Position numbers and translations under genes: made by a program
Notes under the pieces: generated by a model
The model's input: only the letters and a program-made list of their open reading frames with translations
Database searches by the model: none
Told to the model about the DNA's origin: nothing
In this document: one piece after another, positions 24,823 to 38,400 of the stretch
Numbering within the stretch: position 1 is the stretch's first letter
Layout of the letters: every line of letters starts with the position of its first letter
From: Heterohyrax brucei
Taxonomy: Eukaryota; Chordata; Mammalia; Hyracoidea; Procaviidae
Assembly: GCA_028571685.1 (NCBI GenBank)
Contig: CM053166.1
Span: 61,342,111 to 61,406,110, forward strand
Length of the DNA stretch: 64,000 nt
Direction of reading: 5' to 3'

Positions 24823-27800
24823 GCTACCTAGAGAAGTTACAGAGGTTTACACAGAGAATTCCAAGTATAAGTACAAGAAAATAAGAGAGACTTAGAAAAC
24901 TGGTAAAACGTACATTGTTGATAGAGTTGGGAGTACTTAGCACAATGAAAACAGCACTTTCGCAGAAAGAAATCTACTTCTCTAAGACCGCGAAACAGTG
25001 AAAAGAGAACGTATGAGTTTCTCAAGATTGGTAACAGATAGATACAAGACAAATAAACAGTGATTCATCTACCTGGAGAAGTTATAGAGGTTTACACAGG
25101 GAATTCCAAGTATAAGTACAAGAAATTAAGAGAGACTTAAGAAACTGGTAAAACCTACATTGTTGATAGAGTTGGGAGTACTTAGCACGGTGGAAAGAGC
25201 ACTTTGACAGAATGAAATCTACTTGTCTAGGACCGGGAAACAGTGAACAGAGAATGTATGAGTTTCTCAAGATTGGTAACAGATAGAAACAAGAGAAGGT
25301 ACACAGTGATTCAACTACCTACAGAATTTGCAGAGGTTTACACAGAGAATTCCAAGTATAAGTACAAGAAAATATGAGAGACTTAGAAAACTGGTAAAAT
25401 CTACATTGTTGATAGAGTTGGGAGTACTTAGCACTGTGAAAACAGCACTTTGGGAGAATGAAATCTACTTGTCTAAGATCGGGAAACAGTGAACAGAGAA
25501 TATATGAGTTTCTCAAGATTGGTAACAGATAGAAACAAGAGAAAGTACACAGTGATTCATGTACCTAGAGAAGTTACAGAGGTTTACAAAGAGAATTCCA
25601 AGTATAAGTACAAGAAAATAAGAGAGACTTAGACAACTGGTAAAACCTACATTGTTGATAGAGTTGGGAGTACTTAGCACTGCGAAAACAGTACTTTCGC
25701 AGAAAGAAATCTACTTCTCTAAGACCGCGAAACAGTGAAAATAGAATGTATGAGTTTCTCAAGATTGGTAACAGATAGAAACAAGAGAAAGTACACAGTG
25801 ATTCAACTATCTAGAGAAGTTACAGAGGTTTACACAGAGAATTCCAAGTATAAGTACAAGAAAATAAGAGAGACTTAGAAAACTGGTAAAACCTACATTG
25901 TTGATAGAGTTGGGAGTACTTAGCACTGTGAAAACAGCACTTTGGCAGAATGAAATCTACTTGTCTAAGACCGGGAAACAGTGAAAAGAGAATGTATGAG
26001 TTTCTCAAAATTCGTAACAGATGGAAACCAGAGAAAGTACGCAGTGATTCATCTACCTAGAAAAGTTACAGAGGTTTAGACAGAGAATTCCAAGTATAAG
26101 TACAAGAAAATAAGAGACACTTAGAAAACTGGGAAAACCTACATTGTTGATAGAGTTGGGAGTACATAGCACTGTGAAAACAGCACATTCGCAGAAGGAA
26201 AACTACTTGTCAAAGACCCGGAAACAGTGAACAGAGAATGTATGAGTTTCTCAAGATTGGTTACAGATAGAAACAAGAGAAAGTACACAGTGATTCATCT
26301 ACCTAGAGAAGTTACAGAGGTTTACACAGAGAATTCCAAGTATAAGTACAACAAAATGAGAGACTTAGAAAACTGGTAAAACCTACATTTTTGATACAGT
26401 TGGGAGTAATTAGCACTGTGAAAACAGCACTTTCGCAGAAAGAATCTACTTGTCTAAGACCGGAAAACAGTGAACAGAGAATGTATGAGTTTCTCAAGAC
26501 TGGTAACAGATAGAAACAAGAGAAAGTACACAGTGATTCAACTACCTACAGAATTTACAGAGGTTTACACAGAGAATTCCAAGTATAAGTACAGGAAAAT
26601 AGGAGAGACTTAGAAAACTGGTAAAATCTATATTGTTGATAGAGTTGGGAGTACTTAGCACTGTGAAAACTGCACTTTCGCAGAAAGAAATCTACTTCTC
26701 TAAGACCGGGAAGCAGTGAAAAGAGAATGTATGAGTTTCTCAAGATTGGTAACAGATAGAAACCAGAGAAAGTACACAGTGATTCATCTACCTAGAGAAG
26801 TTACAGAGGTTTACACAGAGAATTCCAAGTATAAGTACAAGAAAATAAGAGAGACTTAGAAAACTGGTAAAACCTACATTGTTCATAGAGTTGGGAGTAC
26901 TTAGCACTGTGAAAACAGAACTTTGGCAGAATGAAATCTACTTGTCTAAGACCGGGAAACAGTGAAAAGAGAATGTATGAGTTTCTCAAGATTGGTAACA
27001 GATAGATACAAGACAAATACACAGTGATTCATCTACCTGGAGAAGTAATAGAGGTTTACACAGGGAATTCCAAGTATAAGTACAAGAAATTAAGAGAGAC
27101 TTAAGAAACTGGTAAAACCTACATTGTTGATAGAGTTGGGAGTACTTAGCACTGTGAAAACAGCACATTCGCAGAAGGAAAACTACTTGTCTAAGACCCG
27201 GAAACAGTGAACAGAGAATGTATGAGTTTCTCAAGATTGGTAACAGATAGAAACAAGAGAAAGTACACAGTGATTCATGTACCTAGAGAAGTTACAGAGG
27301 TTTACAAAGAGAATTCCAAGTATAAGTACAAGAAAATAAGAGAGACTTAGAAAACTGGTAAAACCTACATTGTTGATAGAGTTGGGAGTACTTAGCACTG
27401 TGAAAACAGCACTTTCGCAGAAAGAAATCTACTTCTCTAAGACCGCGAAACAGTGAAAAGAGAATGTATGAGTTTCTCAAGATTGGTAACAGATAGAAAT
27501 AAGAGAAAGTACACAGTGATTCAACTACCTAGAGAAGTTACAGAGGTTTACACAGAGAATTCCAAGTATAAGTACAAGAAAATAAGAGAGACTTAGAAAA
27601 CTGGTAAAACCTACATTGTTGATAGAGTTGGGAGTACTTAGCACTGTGAAAACAGCACTTTGGCAGAATGAAATCTACTTGTCTAAGACCGGGAAACAGT
27701 GAAAAGAGAATGTATGAGTTTCTCAAAATTGGTAACAGATGGAAACCAGAGAAAGTACGCAGTGATTCATCTACCTAGAAAAGTTACAGAGGTTTAGACA

Positions 27801-29201
27801 GAGAATTCCAAGTATAAGTACAAGAAAATAAGAGAGACTTAGAAAACTGCTAAAACCTACATTGTTCATAGAATTGGGAGTACGTAGCACTGTGAAAACA
27901 GCACTTTCGCAGAAGGAAAACTACTTGTCTAAGACCCGGAAACAGTGAACAGAGAATGTATGAGTTTCTCAAGATTGGTAACAGATAGAAACAAGAGAAA
28001 CTACACAGTGATTCATCTACCTAAAAAGTTACAGAGGTTTACACAGAGAATTCCAAGTATAAGTACAAGAAAATAAGAGAGACTTAGAAAACTGGTAAAA
28101 CGTACATTGTTGATAGAGTTGGGAGTACTTAGCACTGTGAAAACAGCACTTTCGCAGAAAGAAATCTACTTCTCTAAGACCGCGAAGCAGTGAAAAGAGA
28201 ATGTATGAGTTTCTCAAGATTGGTAACAGATAGAAACAAGAGAAAGTACACAGTGATTCACCTATCTAGAGAAGTTACAGAGGTTTACACAGAGAATTCC
28301 AAATATAAGTACAAGAAAATAAGAGAGACGTAGAAAACTAGTAAAACCTACATTGTTGATAGCGTAGGGAGTACTTAGCACTGCGAAAACATCACTTTCG
28401 TAGAAAGAAATCTACTTCTCTAAGACCGCGACACAGTGAAAAGAGAATGTATGAGTTTCTCAAGATTGGTAACAGATAGAAACCAGAGAAAGTACACAGT
28501 CATTCATCTACCTAGAGAAGTTACAGAGGTTTACAAAGAGAATTCCAAGTATAAGTAGAAGAAAATAAGAGAGACTTAGAAAACTGGTAAAACCTACATT
28601 GTTGATAGAGTTGGGAATACGTAGCACTGTGAAAACAGAACTTTGGCAGAATGAAATCTACTTGTCTAAGACCGGGAAACAGTGAAAAGAGAATGTATGA
28701 GTTTCTCAAGATTGGTAACAGATAGATACAAGACAAATACACAGTGATTCATCTACCTGGAGAAGTTATAGAGGTTTACACAGGGAATTCCAATTATAAG
28801 TACAAGAAATTAAGAGAGACTTAAGAAACTGGTAAAACCTACATTGTTGATAGAGTTGGGAGTACTTAGCACGGTGAAAACAGCACTTTGGCAGAATGAA
28901 ATCTACTTGTCTAGGATCGGGAAACAGTGAACAGAGAATGTATGAGTTTCTCAAGATTGGTAACAGACAGAAACAAGAGAAAGTACACAGTGATTCAACT
29001 ACCTACAGAAGTTGCAGAGGTTTACACAGAGAATTCCAAGTATAAGTACAGGAAAATAGGAGAGACTTAGAAAACTGGTAAAATCTACATTGTTGATAGA
29101 GTTGGGAGTACTTAGCACTGTGAAAACTGCACTTTCGCAGAAAGAAATCTACTTCTTTAACACCGCGAAACAGTGAAGAGAATGTATGAGTTTCTCAAGA
29201 C

Positions 29202-29247
29202 TGGTAACAGATAGATACAAGACAAATACACAGTGATTCATCTACCT
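29202..29247 (+). other. Junction tract between the two 70-mer copies
   Basis: The left flank here (C at 29201, GACTGG) matches 46393, the far end of copy 2. The right flank (CCTGGAGAAG) matches 12051 onward, the start of copy 1. At 46440 the sequence instead reads CCTCGAGAAG. The crossover that made the tandem copies therefore lies inside the 46 bases shared by all three sites. This is the expected footprint of unequal homologous exchange between monomers preceding P-type units. Confidence 0.75.
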
Positions 29248-29314
29248 GGAGAAGTTATAGAGGTTTACACAGGGAATTCCAAGTATAAGTACAAGAAATT
29301 AAGAGAGACTTAAG

Positions 29315-32300
29315 AAACTGGTAAAACCTACATTGTTGATAGAGTTGGGAGTACTTAGCACTGTGAAAACAGCACTTTGGCAGAATGAAATCTACTTGTC
29401 TAAGACCGGGAAACACTGAACAGAGAATGTATGAGTTTCTCAAGATTGGTAACAGATGGAAACAAGAGAAAGTACACAGTGATTCATCTACCTAGAGAAG
29501 TTACAGAGATTTACACAGAGAATTCCAAGTATAACTACAACAAAATAAGAGAGACTTAGAAAACTGGTAAAACCTACATTGTTGATACAGTTGGGAGTAC
29601 TTAGCACTGTGAAAACAGCACTTTCGCAGAACGAATCTACTTGTCTAAGACCGGAAAACAGTGAACAGAGAATGTATGAGTTTCTCAAGACTGGTAACAG
29701 ATAGAAACAAGAGAAAGTACACAGTGATTCAACTACCTACAGAAGTTGCAGAGGTTTACACGGAGAATTCCAAGTATAACTGCAGGAAAATAGGAGAGAC
29801 TTAGAAAACTGGTAAAATCTACATTGTTGATAGAGTTGGGAGTACTTAGCACTGTGAAAACTGCACTTTCGCAGAAAGAAATCTACTTCTCTAAGACCGG
29901 GAAGCAGTGAAAAGAGAATGTATGAGTTTCTCAAGATTGGTAACAGATAGAAACCAGAGAAAGTACACAGTGATTCATCTACTTAGAGAAGTTACAGAGG
30001 ATTACACAGAGAATTCCAAGTATAAGTACAAGAAAATAAGAGAGACTTAGAAAACTGGTAAAATGTACATTGTTGATAGAGTTGGGAGTACTTAGCACTG
30101 TGAAAACAGCACTTTCGCAGAAAGAAATCTACTTCTCTAAGACCGCGAAACAGTGAAAAGAGAATGTATGAGTTTCTGAAGATTGGTAACAGACAGATAC
30201 AAGACAAATCCACAGTGATTCATCTACCTGGAGAAGTTATAGAGGTTTACACAGGGAATTCCAAGTATAAGTACAAGAAATTAAGAGAGACTTAAGAAAC
30301 TGGTAAAACCTACATTGTTGATAGAGTTGGGAGTACTTAGCACTGTGAAAACAGCACATTCGCAGAAGGAAAACTACTTGTCTAAGACCCGGAAACAGTG
30401 AACAGAAAATGTATGAGTTTCTCAAGACTGGTAACAGATAGAAACAAGAGAAAGTACACAGTGATTCATGTACCTAGAGAAGTTACAGGGGTTTACAAAG
30501 AGAATTCCAAGTATAAGTACAAGAAAATAAGAGAGACTTAGAAAACTGGTAAAACCTACATTATTGATAGAGTTGGGAGTACTTAGCACTGCGAAAACAG
30601 CACTTTCGCAGAAAGAAATCTACTTCTCTAAGACCGCGAAACAGTGAAAAGAGAATGTATGAGTTTCTCAAGATTGGTAACAGATAGAAATAAGAGAAAG
30701 TACACAGTGATTCAACTACCTAGAGAAGTTACAGAGGTTTACACAGAGAATTCCAAGTATAAGTACAAGAAAATAAGAGAGACTTAGAAAACTGGTAAAA
30801 CCTACATTGTTGATAGAGTTGGGAGTACTTAGCACTGTGAAAACAGCACTTTGGCAGAATGAAATCTACTTGTCTAAGACCGGGAAACACTGAACAGAGA
30901 ATGTATGAGTTTCTCAAGATTGGTAACAGATGGAAACAAGAGAAAGTACACAGTGATTCATCTACCTAGAGAAGTTACAGAGGTTTACACAGAGAATTCC
31001 AAGTATAAGTACAAGAAAATAAGAGAGACTTAGAAAACTGGTAAAACCTACATTGTTGATAGAATTGGGAGTACGTAGCACTGTGAAAACAGCACTTTCG
31101 CAGAAGGAAAACTACTTGTCTAAGACCCGGAAACAGTGAACAGAGAATGTATGAGTTTCTCAAGATTGGTAACAGATAGAAACAAGAGAAAGTACACAGT
31201 GATTCATCTACCTAGAGAAGTTACAGAGGTTTACACAGAGAATTCCAAGTATAAGTACAAGAAAATAAGAGAGACTTAGAAAACTGGTAAAACGTACATT
31301 GTTGATAGAGTTGGGAGTACTTAGCACTGTGAAAACAGCACTTTCGCAGAAAGAAATCTACTTCTCTAAGACCGCGAAACAGTGAAAAGAGAATGTATGA
31401 GTTTCTCAAGATTGGTAACAGATAGAAACAAGAGAAAGTACACAGTGATTCACCTATCTAGAGAAGTTACAGAGGTTTACACAGAGAATTCCAAATATAA
31501 GTACAAGAAAATAAGAGAGACTTAGAAAACTGGTAAAACCTACATTGTTGATAGAGTAGGGAGTACTTAGCACTGCGAAAACATCACTTTCGTAGAAAGA
31601 AATCTACTTCTCTAAGACCGCGAAACAGTGAAAAGAGAATGTATGAGTTTCTCAAGATTGGTAACAGATAGAAACAAGAGAAAGTACACAGTGATTCAAC
31701 TACCTACAGAATTTGCAGAGGTTTACACAGAGAATTCCACGTATAAGTACCAGAAAATAGGAGAGACTTAAAAAACTGGTAAAATCTAAATTGTTGATAG
31801 AGTTGGGAGTACTTAGCACTGTGAAAACAGCACTTTGGGAGAATGAAATCTACTTGTGTAAGATCGGGAAACAGTGAACAGAGAATATATGAGTTTCTCA
31901 AGATTGGTAACAGATAGAAACAAGAGAAAGTACACAGTGATTCATGTACCTAGAGAACTTACAGAGGTTTACAAAGAGAATTCCAAGTATAAGTACAAGA
32001 AAATAAGAGAGACTTAGACAACTGGTAAAACCTACATTTTTGATAGAGTTGGGAGTACTTAGCACTGCGAAAACAGTACTGTCGCAGAAAGAAAAATACT
32101 TCTCTAAGACCGCGAAACAGTGAAAAGAGAATGTATGAGTTTCTCAAGATTGGTAACAGATAGAAACAAGAGAAAGTACACAGTGATTCATCTACCTAGA
32201 GAAGTTACAGAGGTTTACACAGAGAATTCCAAGTATAAGTACAAGAAAATAAGAGAGACTTAGAAAACTGGTAAAACGTACATTGTTGATAGAGTTGGGA

Positions 32301-32928
32301 GTACTTAGCACAATGAAAACAGCACTTTCGCAGAAAGAAATCTACTTCTCTAAGACCGCGAAACAGTGAAAAGAGAATGTATGAGTTTCTCAAGATTGGT
32401 AACAGATAGAAAGAAGAGAAAGTACACAGTGATACACCTATCTAGAGAACTTACAGAGGTTTACACAGAGAATTCCAAGTATAAGTACAAGTAAATAAGA
32501 GAGACTTAGAAAACTGGTAAAACCTACATTGTTGATAGAGTTGGGAGTACTTAGCACTGTGAAAACAGCACTTTGGCAGAATGAAATCTACTTGTCTAAG
32601 ACCGGGAAACAGTGAAAAGAGAATGTATGAGTTTCTCAAAATTGGTAACAGATGGAAACCAGAGAAAGTACACAGTGATTCATCTACCTAGAAAAGTTAC
32701 AGAGGTTTACACAGAGAATTCCAAGTATAAGTACAAGAAAATAAGAGAGACTTAGAAAACTGGGAAAACCTACATTGTTGATAGAGTTGGCAGTACGTAG
32801 CACTGTGAAAACAGCACATTCGCAGAAGGAAAACTACTTCTCTAAGACCCGGAAACAGTGAACAGAGAATGTATGAGTTTCTCAAGATTGGTAACAGATA
32901 GAAACAAGAGAAAGTACACAGTGATTCA
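29315..32928 (+). repeat. 3.6-kb internal block, occurrence 3 of 4
   Basis: Same block inside the second 70-mer, at +17197 from occurrence 1, and sharing that copy's private variants. Confidence 0.87.
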
Positions 32929-35219
32929 TCTACCTAGAGAAGTTACAGAGGTTTACACAGAGAATTCCAAGTATAAGTACAACAAAATAAGAGAGACTTA
33001 GAAAACTGGTAAAACCTAAATTGTTGATACAGTTGGGAGTACTTAGCACTGTGAAAACAGCACTTTCGCAGAAAGAATCTACTTGTCTAAGACCGGAAAA
33101 CAGTGAACAGAGAATGTATGAGTTTCTCAAGACTGGTAACAGATAGAAACAAGAGAAAGTACACAGTGATTCAACTACCTACAGAAGTTGCAGAGGTTTA
33201 CACAGAGAATTCCAAGTATAAGTACATGAAAATAGGAGAGACTTAGAAAACTGGTAAAATCTACATTGTTGATAGAGTTGGGAGTACTTAGCACTGTGAA
33301 AACTGGACTTTCGCAGAAAGAAATCTACTTCTCTAAGACCGGGAAGCAGTGAAAAGAGAATGTATGAGTTTCTCAAGGTTGGTAACAGATAGAAACCAGA
33401 GAAAGTACACAGTGATTCATCTACCTAGAGAAGTTACAGAGGTTTACACAGAGAATTCCAAGTATAAGTACAAGAAAATAAGAGAGACTTAGAAAACTGG
33501 TAAAACCTACATTGTTGATAGAGTTGGGAGTACTTAGCACTGTGAAAACAGCACTTTCGCAGAATGAAATCTACTTCTCTAAGACCGCGAAACAGTGAAA
33601 AGAGAATGTATGAGTTTCTCAAGATTGGTAACAGATAGATACAAGACAAATACACAGTGATTCATCTACCTGGAGAAGTTATAGAGGTTTACACAGGGAA
33701 TTCCAAGTATAAGTACAAGAAATTAAGAGAGACTTAAGAAACTGGTAAAACCTACATTGTTGATAGAGTTGGGAGTACTTAGCACTGTGAAAACAGCACT
33801 TTGGCAGAATGAAATCTACTTGTCTAAGACCGGGAAACAGTGAAAGGAGAATGTATGAGTTTCTCAAAATTGGTAACAGACGGAAACCAGAGAAAGTACG
33901 CAGTGATTCATCTACCTAGAAAAGTTACAGAGGTTTACACAGAGAATTCCAAGTATAAGTACGAGAAAATAAGAGAGACTTAGAAAACTGGTAAAACCTA
34001 CATTGTTGATACAGTTGGGAGTAATTAGCACTGTGAAAACACCACTTTCGCAGAAAGAATCTACTTGTCTAAGACCGGAAAACAGTGAACAGAGAATGTA
34101 TGAGTTTCTCAAGACTGGTAACAGATAGAAACAAGAGAAAGTACACAGTGATTCACCTATCTAGAGAAGTTACAGAGGTTTACACAGAGAATTCCAAGTA
34201 TAAGTACAAGAAAATAAAAGAGACTTAGAAAACTGGTAAAACCTACATTGTTGATAGAGTTGGGAGTACTTAGCACTGTGAAAACAGCACTTTGGCAGAA
34301 TGAAATCTACTTGTCTAAGACCGGGAAACAGTGAAAAGAGAATGTATGAGTTTCTCAAAATTGGTAACAGATGGAAACCAGAGAAAGTACACAGTGATTC
34401 ATCTACCTAGAAAAGTTACAGAGGTTTACACAGAGAATTCCAAGTATAAGTACAAGAAAATAAGAGAGATTTAGAAAACTGGTAAAACCTACATTGTTGA
34501 TAGAGTTGGCAGTACTTAGCACTGTGAAAACAGCACTTTGGGAGAATGAAATCTACTTGTCTAAGATCGGGAAACAGTGAACAGAGAATATATGAGTTTC
34601 TCAAGATTGGTAACAGATAGAAACAAGAGAAAGTACACAGTGATTCATGTACCTAGAGAAGTTACAGAGGTTTACAAAGAGAATTCCAAGTATAAGTACA
34701 AGAAAATAAGAGAGACTTAGAAAACTGGTAAAACGTACATTGTTGATAGAGTTGGGAGTACTTAGCACTGTGAAAACTGCACTTTCGCAGAAAGAAATCT
34801 ACTTCTCTAAGACCGCGAAACAGTGAAAAGAGAATGTATGAGTTTCTCAAGATTGGTAACAGATAGAAACCAGAGAAACTACACAGTGATTCATCTACCT
34901 AGAGAAGTTACAGAGGTTTACACAGAGAATTCCAAGTATAAGTACAAGAAAATAAGAGAGACTTAGAAAACTAGTAAAACCTACATTGTTGATAGAGTTG
35001 GGAGTACTTAGCACTGTGAAAACAGCACTTTGGCAGAATGAAATCTACTTGTCTAAGACCGGGAAACAGTGAAAAGAGAATGTATGAGTTTCTCAAAATT
35101 GGTAACAGATGGAAACCAGAGAAAGTACGCAGTGATTCATCTACCTAGAAAAGTTACAGAGGTTTACACAGAGAATTCCAAGTATAAGTACAAGAAAATA
35201 AGAGAGACTTAGAAAACTG

Positions 35220-37173
35220 GAAAACCTACATTGTTGATAGAGTTGGGAGTAGCTAGCAATGTGACAACAGCACATTCGCAGAAGGAAAACTACTTGTCTA
35301 AGACCCGGAAACAGTGAACAGAGAATGTATGAGTTTCTCAAGATTGGTTACAGATAGAAACAAGAGAAAGTACACAGTGATTCATCTACCTAGAGAAGTT
35401 ACAGAGGTTTACACAGAGAATTCCAAGTATAAGTACAACAAAATAAGAGAGACTTAGAAAACTGGTAAAACCTACATTGTTGATACAGTTGGGAGTAATT
35501 AGCACTGTGAAAACAGCACTTTCGCAGAAAGAATCTACTTGTCTAAGACCGGAAAACAGTGAACAGAGAATGTATGAGTTTCTCAAGACTGGTAACAGAT
35601 AGAAACAAGAGAAAGTACACAGTGATTCAAGTACCTACAGAATTTACAGAGGTTTACACAGAGAATTCCAAGTATAAGTACAGGAAAATAGGAGAGACTT
35701 AGAAAACTGGTAAAATCTACATTGTTGATAGAGTGGAAGTACTTAGCACTGTGAAAACTGCACTTTCGCAGAAAGAAATCTACTTCTCTAAGACCGGGAA
35801 GCAGTGAAAAGAGAATGTATGAGTTTCTCAAGATTGGTAACAGATAGAAACCAGAGAAAGTACACAGTGGTTCATCTACCTAGAGAAGTTACAGAGGTTT
35901 ACACAGAGAATTCCAAGTATAAGTACAAGAAAATAAGAGAGACTTAGAAAACTGGTAAAATGTACATTGTTGATAGAGTTGGGAGTACTTAGCACTGTGA
36001 AAACAGCACTTTCGCAGAAAGAAATCTACTTCTCTAAGACCGCGAAACAGTGAAGAGAATGTATGAGTTTCTCAAGATTGGTAACAGATAGATACAAGAC
36101 AAATACACAGTGATTCATCTACCTCGAGAAGTTATAGAGGTTTACACAGGAATTCCAAGTATAAGTACAAGAAATTAAGAGAGACTTAATAAACTGGTAA
36201 AACCTACATTGTTGACAGAGTTGGGAGTACTTAGCACTGCGAAAACAGTACTTTCGCAGAAAGAAATCTACTTCTCTAAGACCGCGAAACAGTGAAAAGA
36301 GAATGTATGAGTTTCTCAAGATTGGTAACAGATAGAAACAAGAGAAAGTACACAGTGATTCATCTACCTAGAGAAGTTACAGAGGTTTACACAGAGAATT
36401 CCAAGTATAAGTACAAGAAAATAAGAGAGACTTAGAAACTGGTAAAACGTACATTTTTGATAGAGTTGGGAGTACTTAGCACAATGAAAACAGCACTTTC
36501 GCAGAAAGAAATCTACTTCTCTAAGACCGCGAAACAGTGAAAAGAGAATGTATGAGTTTCTCAAGATTGGTAACAGATAGAAACAAGAGAAAGTACACAG
36601 TGATTCACCTATCTAGAGAAGTTACAGAGGTTTACACAGAGAATTCCAAGTATAAGTACAAGAAATAAGAGAGACTTAGAAAACTGGTAAAACCTATATT
36701 GTTGATAGAGTTGGGAGTACTTAGCACTGTGAAAACAGTACTTTGGCAGAATGAAATCTACTTGTCTAAGACCGGGAAACAGTGAAAAGAGAATGTATGA
36801 GTTTCTCAAAATTGGTAACAGATGGAAACAAGGGAAAGTACACAGTGATTCATCTACCGAGAAAAGTTACAGAGGTTTACACAGAGAATTCCAAGTATAA
36901 GTACAAGAAAATAAGAGAGACTTAGAAAACTGGTAAAACCTACATTGTTGATAGAGTTGGCAGTACGTAGCACTGTGAAAACAGCACATTCCGCAGAAGG
37001 AAAACTACTTGTCTAAGACCCGGAAACAGTGAACAGAGAATGTATGAGTTTCTCAAGATTGGTAACAGATAGAAACAAGAGAAAGTACACAGTGATTCAT
37101 CTACCTAGAGAAGTTACAGAGATTTACACAGAGAATTCCAAGTATAACTACAACAAATAAGAGAGACTTAGAT
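35220..37173 (+). other. Cluster of seven single-base indels in one 70-mer copy
   Basis: Compared with 18.0-20.0 kb, this stretch has single-base losses near 35220 (GGG to GG), 35733 (TT to T), 36150 (GGG to GG), 36436, 36664 and 37157 (AAAA to AAA). It also has a gain near 36991 (C to CC), a swapped CG/GC pair at 35252-35253 and A to T at 37173. The other 15 kb of the same alignment shows a constant offset. Six of seven events shorten a homopolymer. This is more like a poorly polished consensus than real divergence. Confidence 0.8.
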
Positions 37174-38400
37174 AACTGGTAAAACCTACATTGTTGATAC
37201 AGTTGGGAGTACTTAGCACTGTGAAAACAGCACTTTCGCAGAACGAATCTACTTGTCTAACACCGGAAAACAGTGAACAGAGAATGTATGAGTTTCTCAA
37301 GACTGGTAACAGATAGAAACAAGAGAAAGTACACAGTGATTCAACTACCTACAGAAGTTGCAGAGGTTTACACGGAGAATTCCAAGTATAACTGCAGGAA
37401 AATAGGAGAGACTTAGAAAACTGGTAAAATCTACATTGTTGATAGAGTTGGGAGTACTTAGCACTGTGAAAACTTCACTTTCGCAGAAAGAAATCTACTT
37501 CTCTAAGACCGGGAAGCAGTGAAAAGAGAATGTATGAGTTTCTCAAGATTGGTAACAGATAGAATCCAGAGAAAGTACACAGTGATTCATCTACTTAGAG
37601 AAGTTACAGAGGATTACACAGAGAATTCCAAGTATAAGTACAAGAAAATAAGAGAGACTTAGAAAACTGGTAAAATGTACATTGTTGATAGAGTTGGGAG
37701 TACTTAGCACTGTGAAAACAGCACTTTCGCAGAAAGAAATCTACTTCTCTAAGACCGCGAAACAGTGAAAAGAGAATGTATGAGTTTCTGAAGATTGGTA
37801 ACAGACAGATACAAGACAAATCCACAGTGATTCATCTACCTGGAGAAGTTATAGAGGTTTACACAGGGAATTCCAAGTATAAGTACAAGAAATTAAGAGA
37901 GACTTAAGAAACTGGTAAAACCTACATTGTTGATAGAGTTGGGAGTACTTAGCACTGTGAAAACAGCACATTCGCAGAAGGAAAACTACTTGTCTAAGAC
38001 CCGGAAACAGTGAACAGAGAATGTATGAGTTTCTCAAGACTGGTAACAGATAGAAACAAGAGAAAGTACACAGTGATTCATGTACCTAGAGAAGTTACAG
38101 GGGTTTACAAAGAGAATTCCAAGTATAAGTACAAGAAAATAAGAGAGACTTAGAAAACTGGTAAAACCTACATTATTGATAGAGTTGGGAGTACTTAGCA
38201 CTGCGAAAACAGCACTTTCGCAGAAAGAAATCTACTTCTCTAAGACCGCGAAACAGTGAAAAGAGAATGTATGAGTTTCTCAAGATTGGTAACAGATAGA
38301 AATAAGAGAAAGTACACAGTGATTCAACTACCTAGAGAAGTTACAGAGGTTTACACAGAGAATTCCAAGTATAAGTACAAGAAAATAAGAGAGACTTAGA

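Larger units (their letters stand above)
12005..29201 (+). repeat. 70-mer higher-order repeat (17,197 bp), copy 1
   Basis: Monomer starts and translated frames match the next 17 kb at a constant +17197. Class order: P/G S Q R P/V R G V' R H D R RN G V S Q R P/G S G D R G V S Q R P/R RN G V S Q R P/V R G S Q R P/V R G V' R H D R RN G V RN P/G D R G V S Q G P/V R G V' R H G P/G Q/R, 70 in all. The left edge is set by T at 12004 against C at 29201. The mean monomer is 245.7 bp, because S monomers and monomers preceding P lose one base each. The unit contains internal 6-mer and 3.6-kb duplications, so it was itself built by earlier amplification. Confidence 0.93.

Noticed and set aside
26312-26497. 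Frame restored by a second deletion in an S monomer, giving a 61-codon frame
   Set aside because: A two-base loss happens to add to the class-wide one-base loss to make three. One event copied by later amplification is not evidence of selection for a protein.
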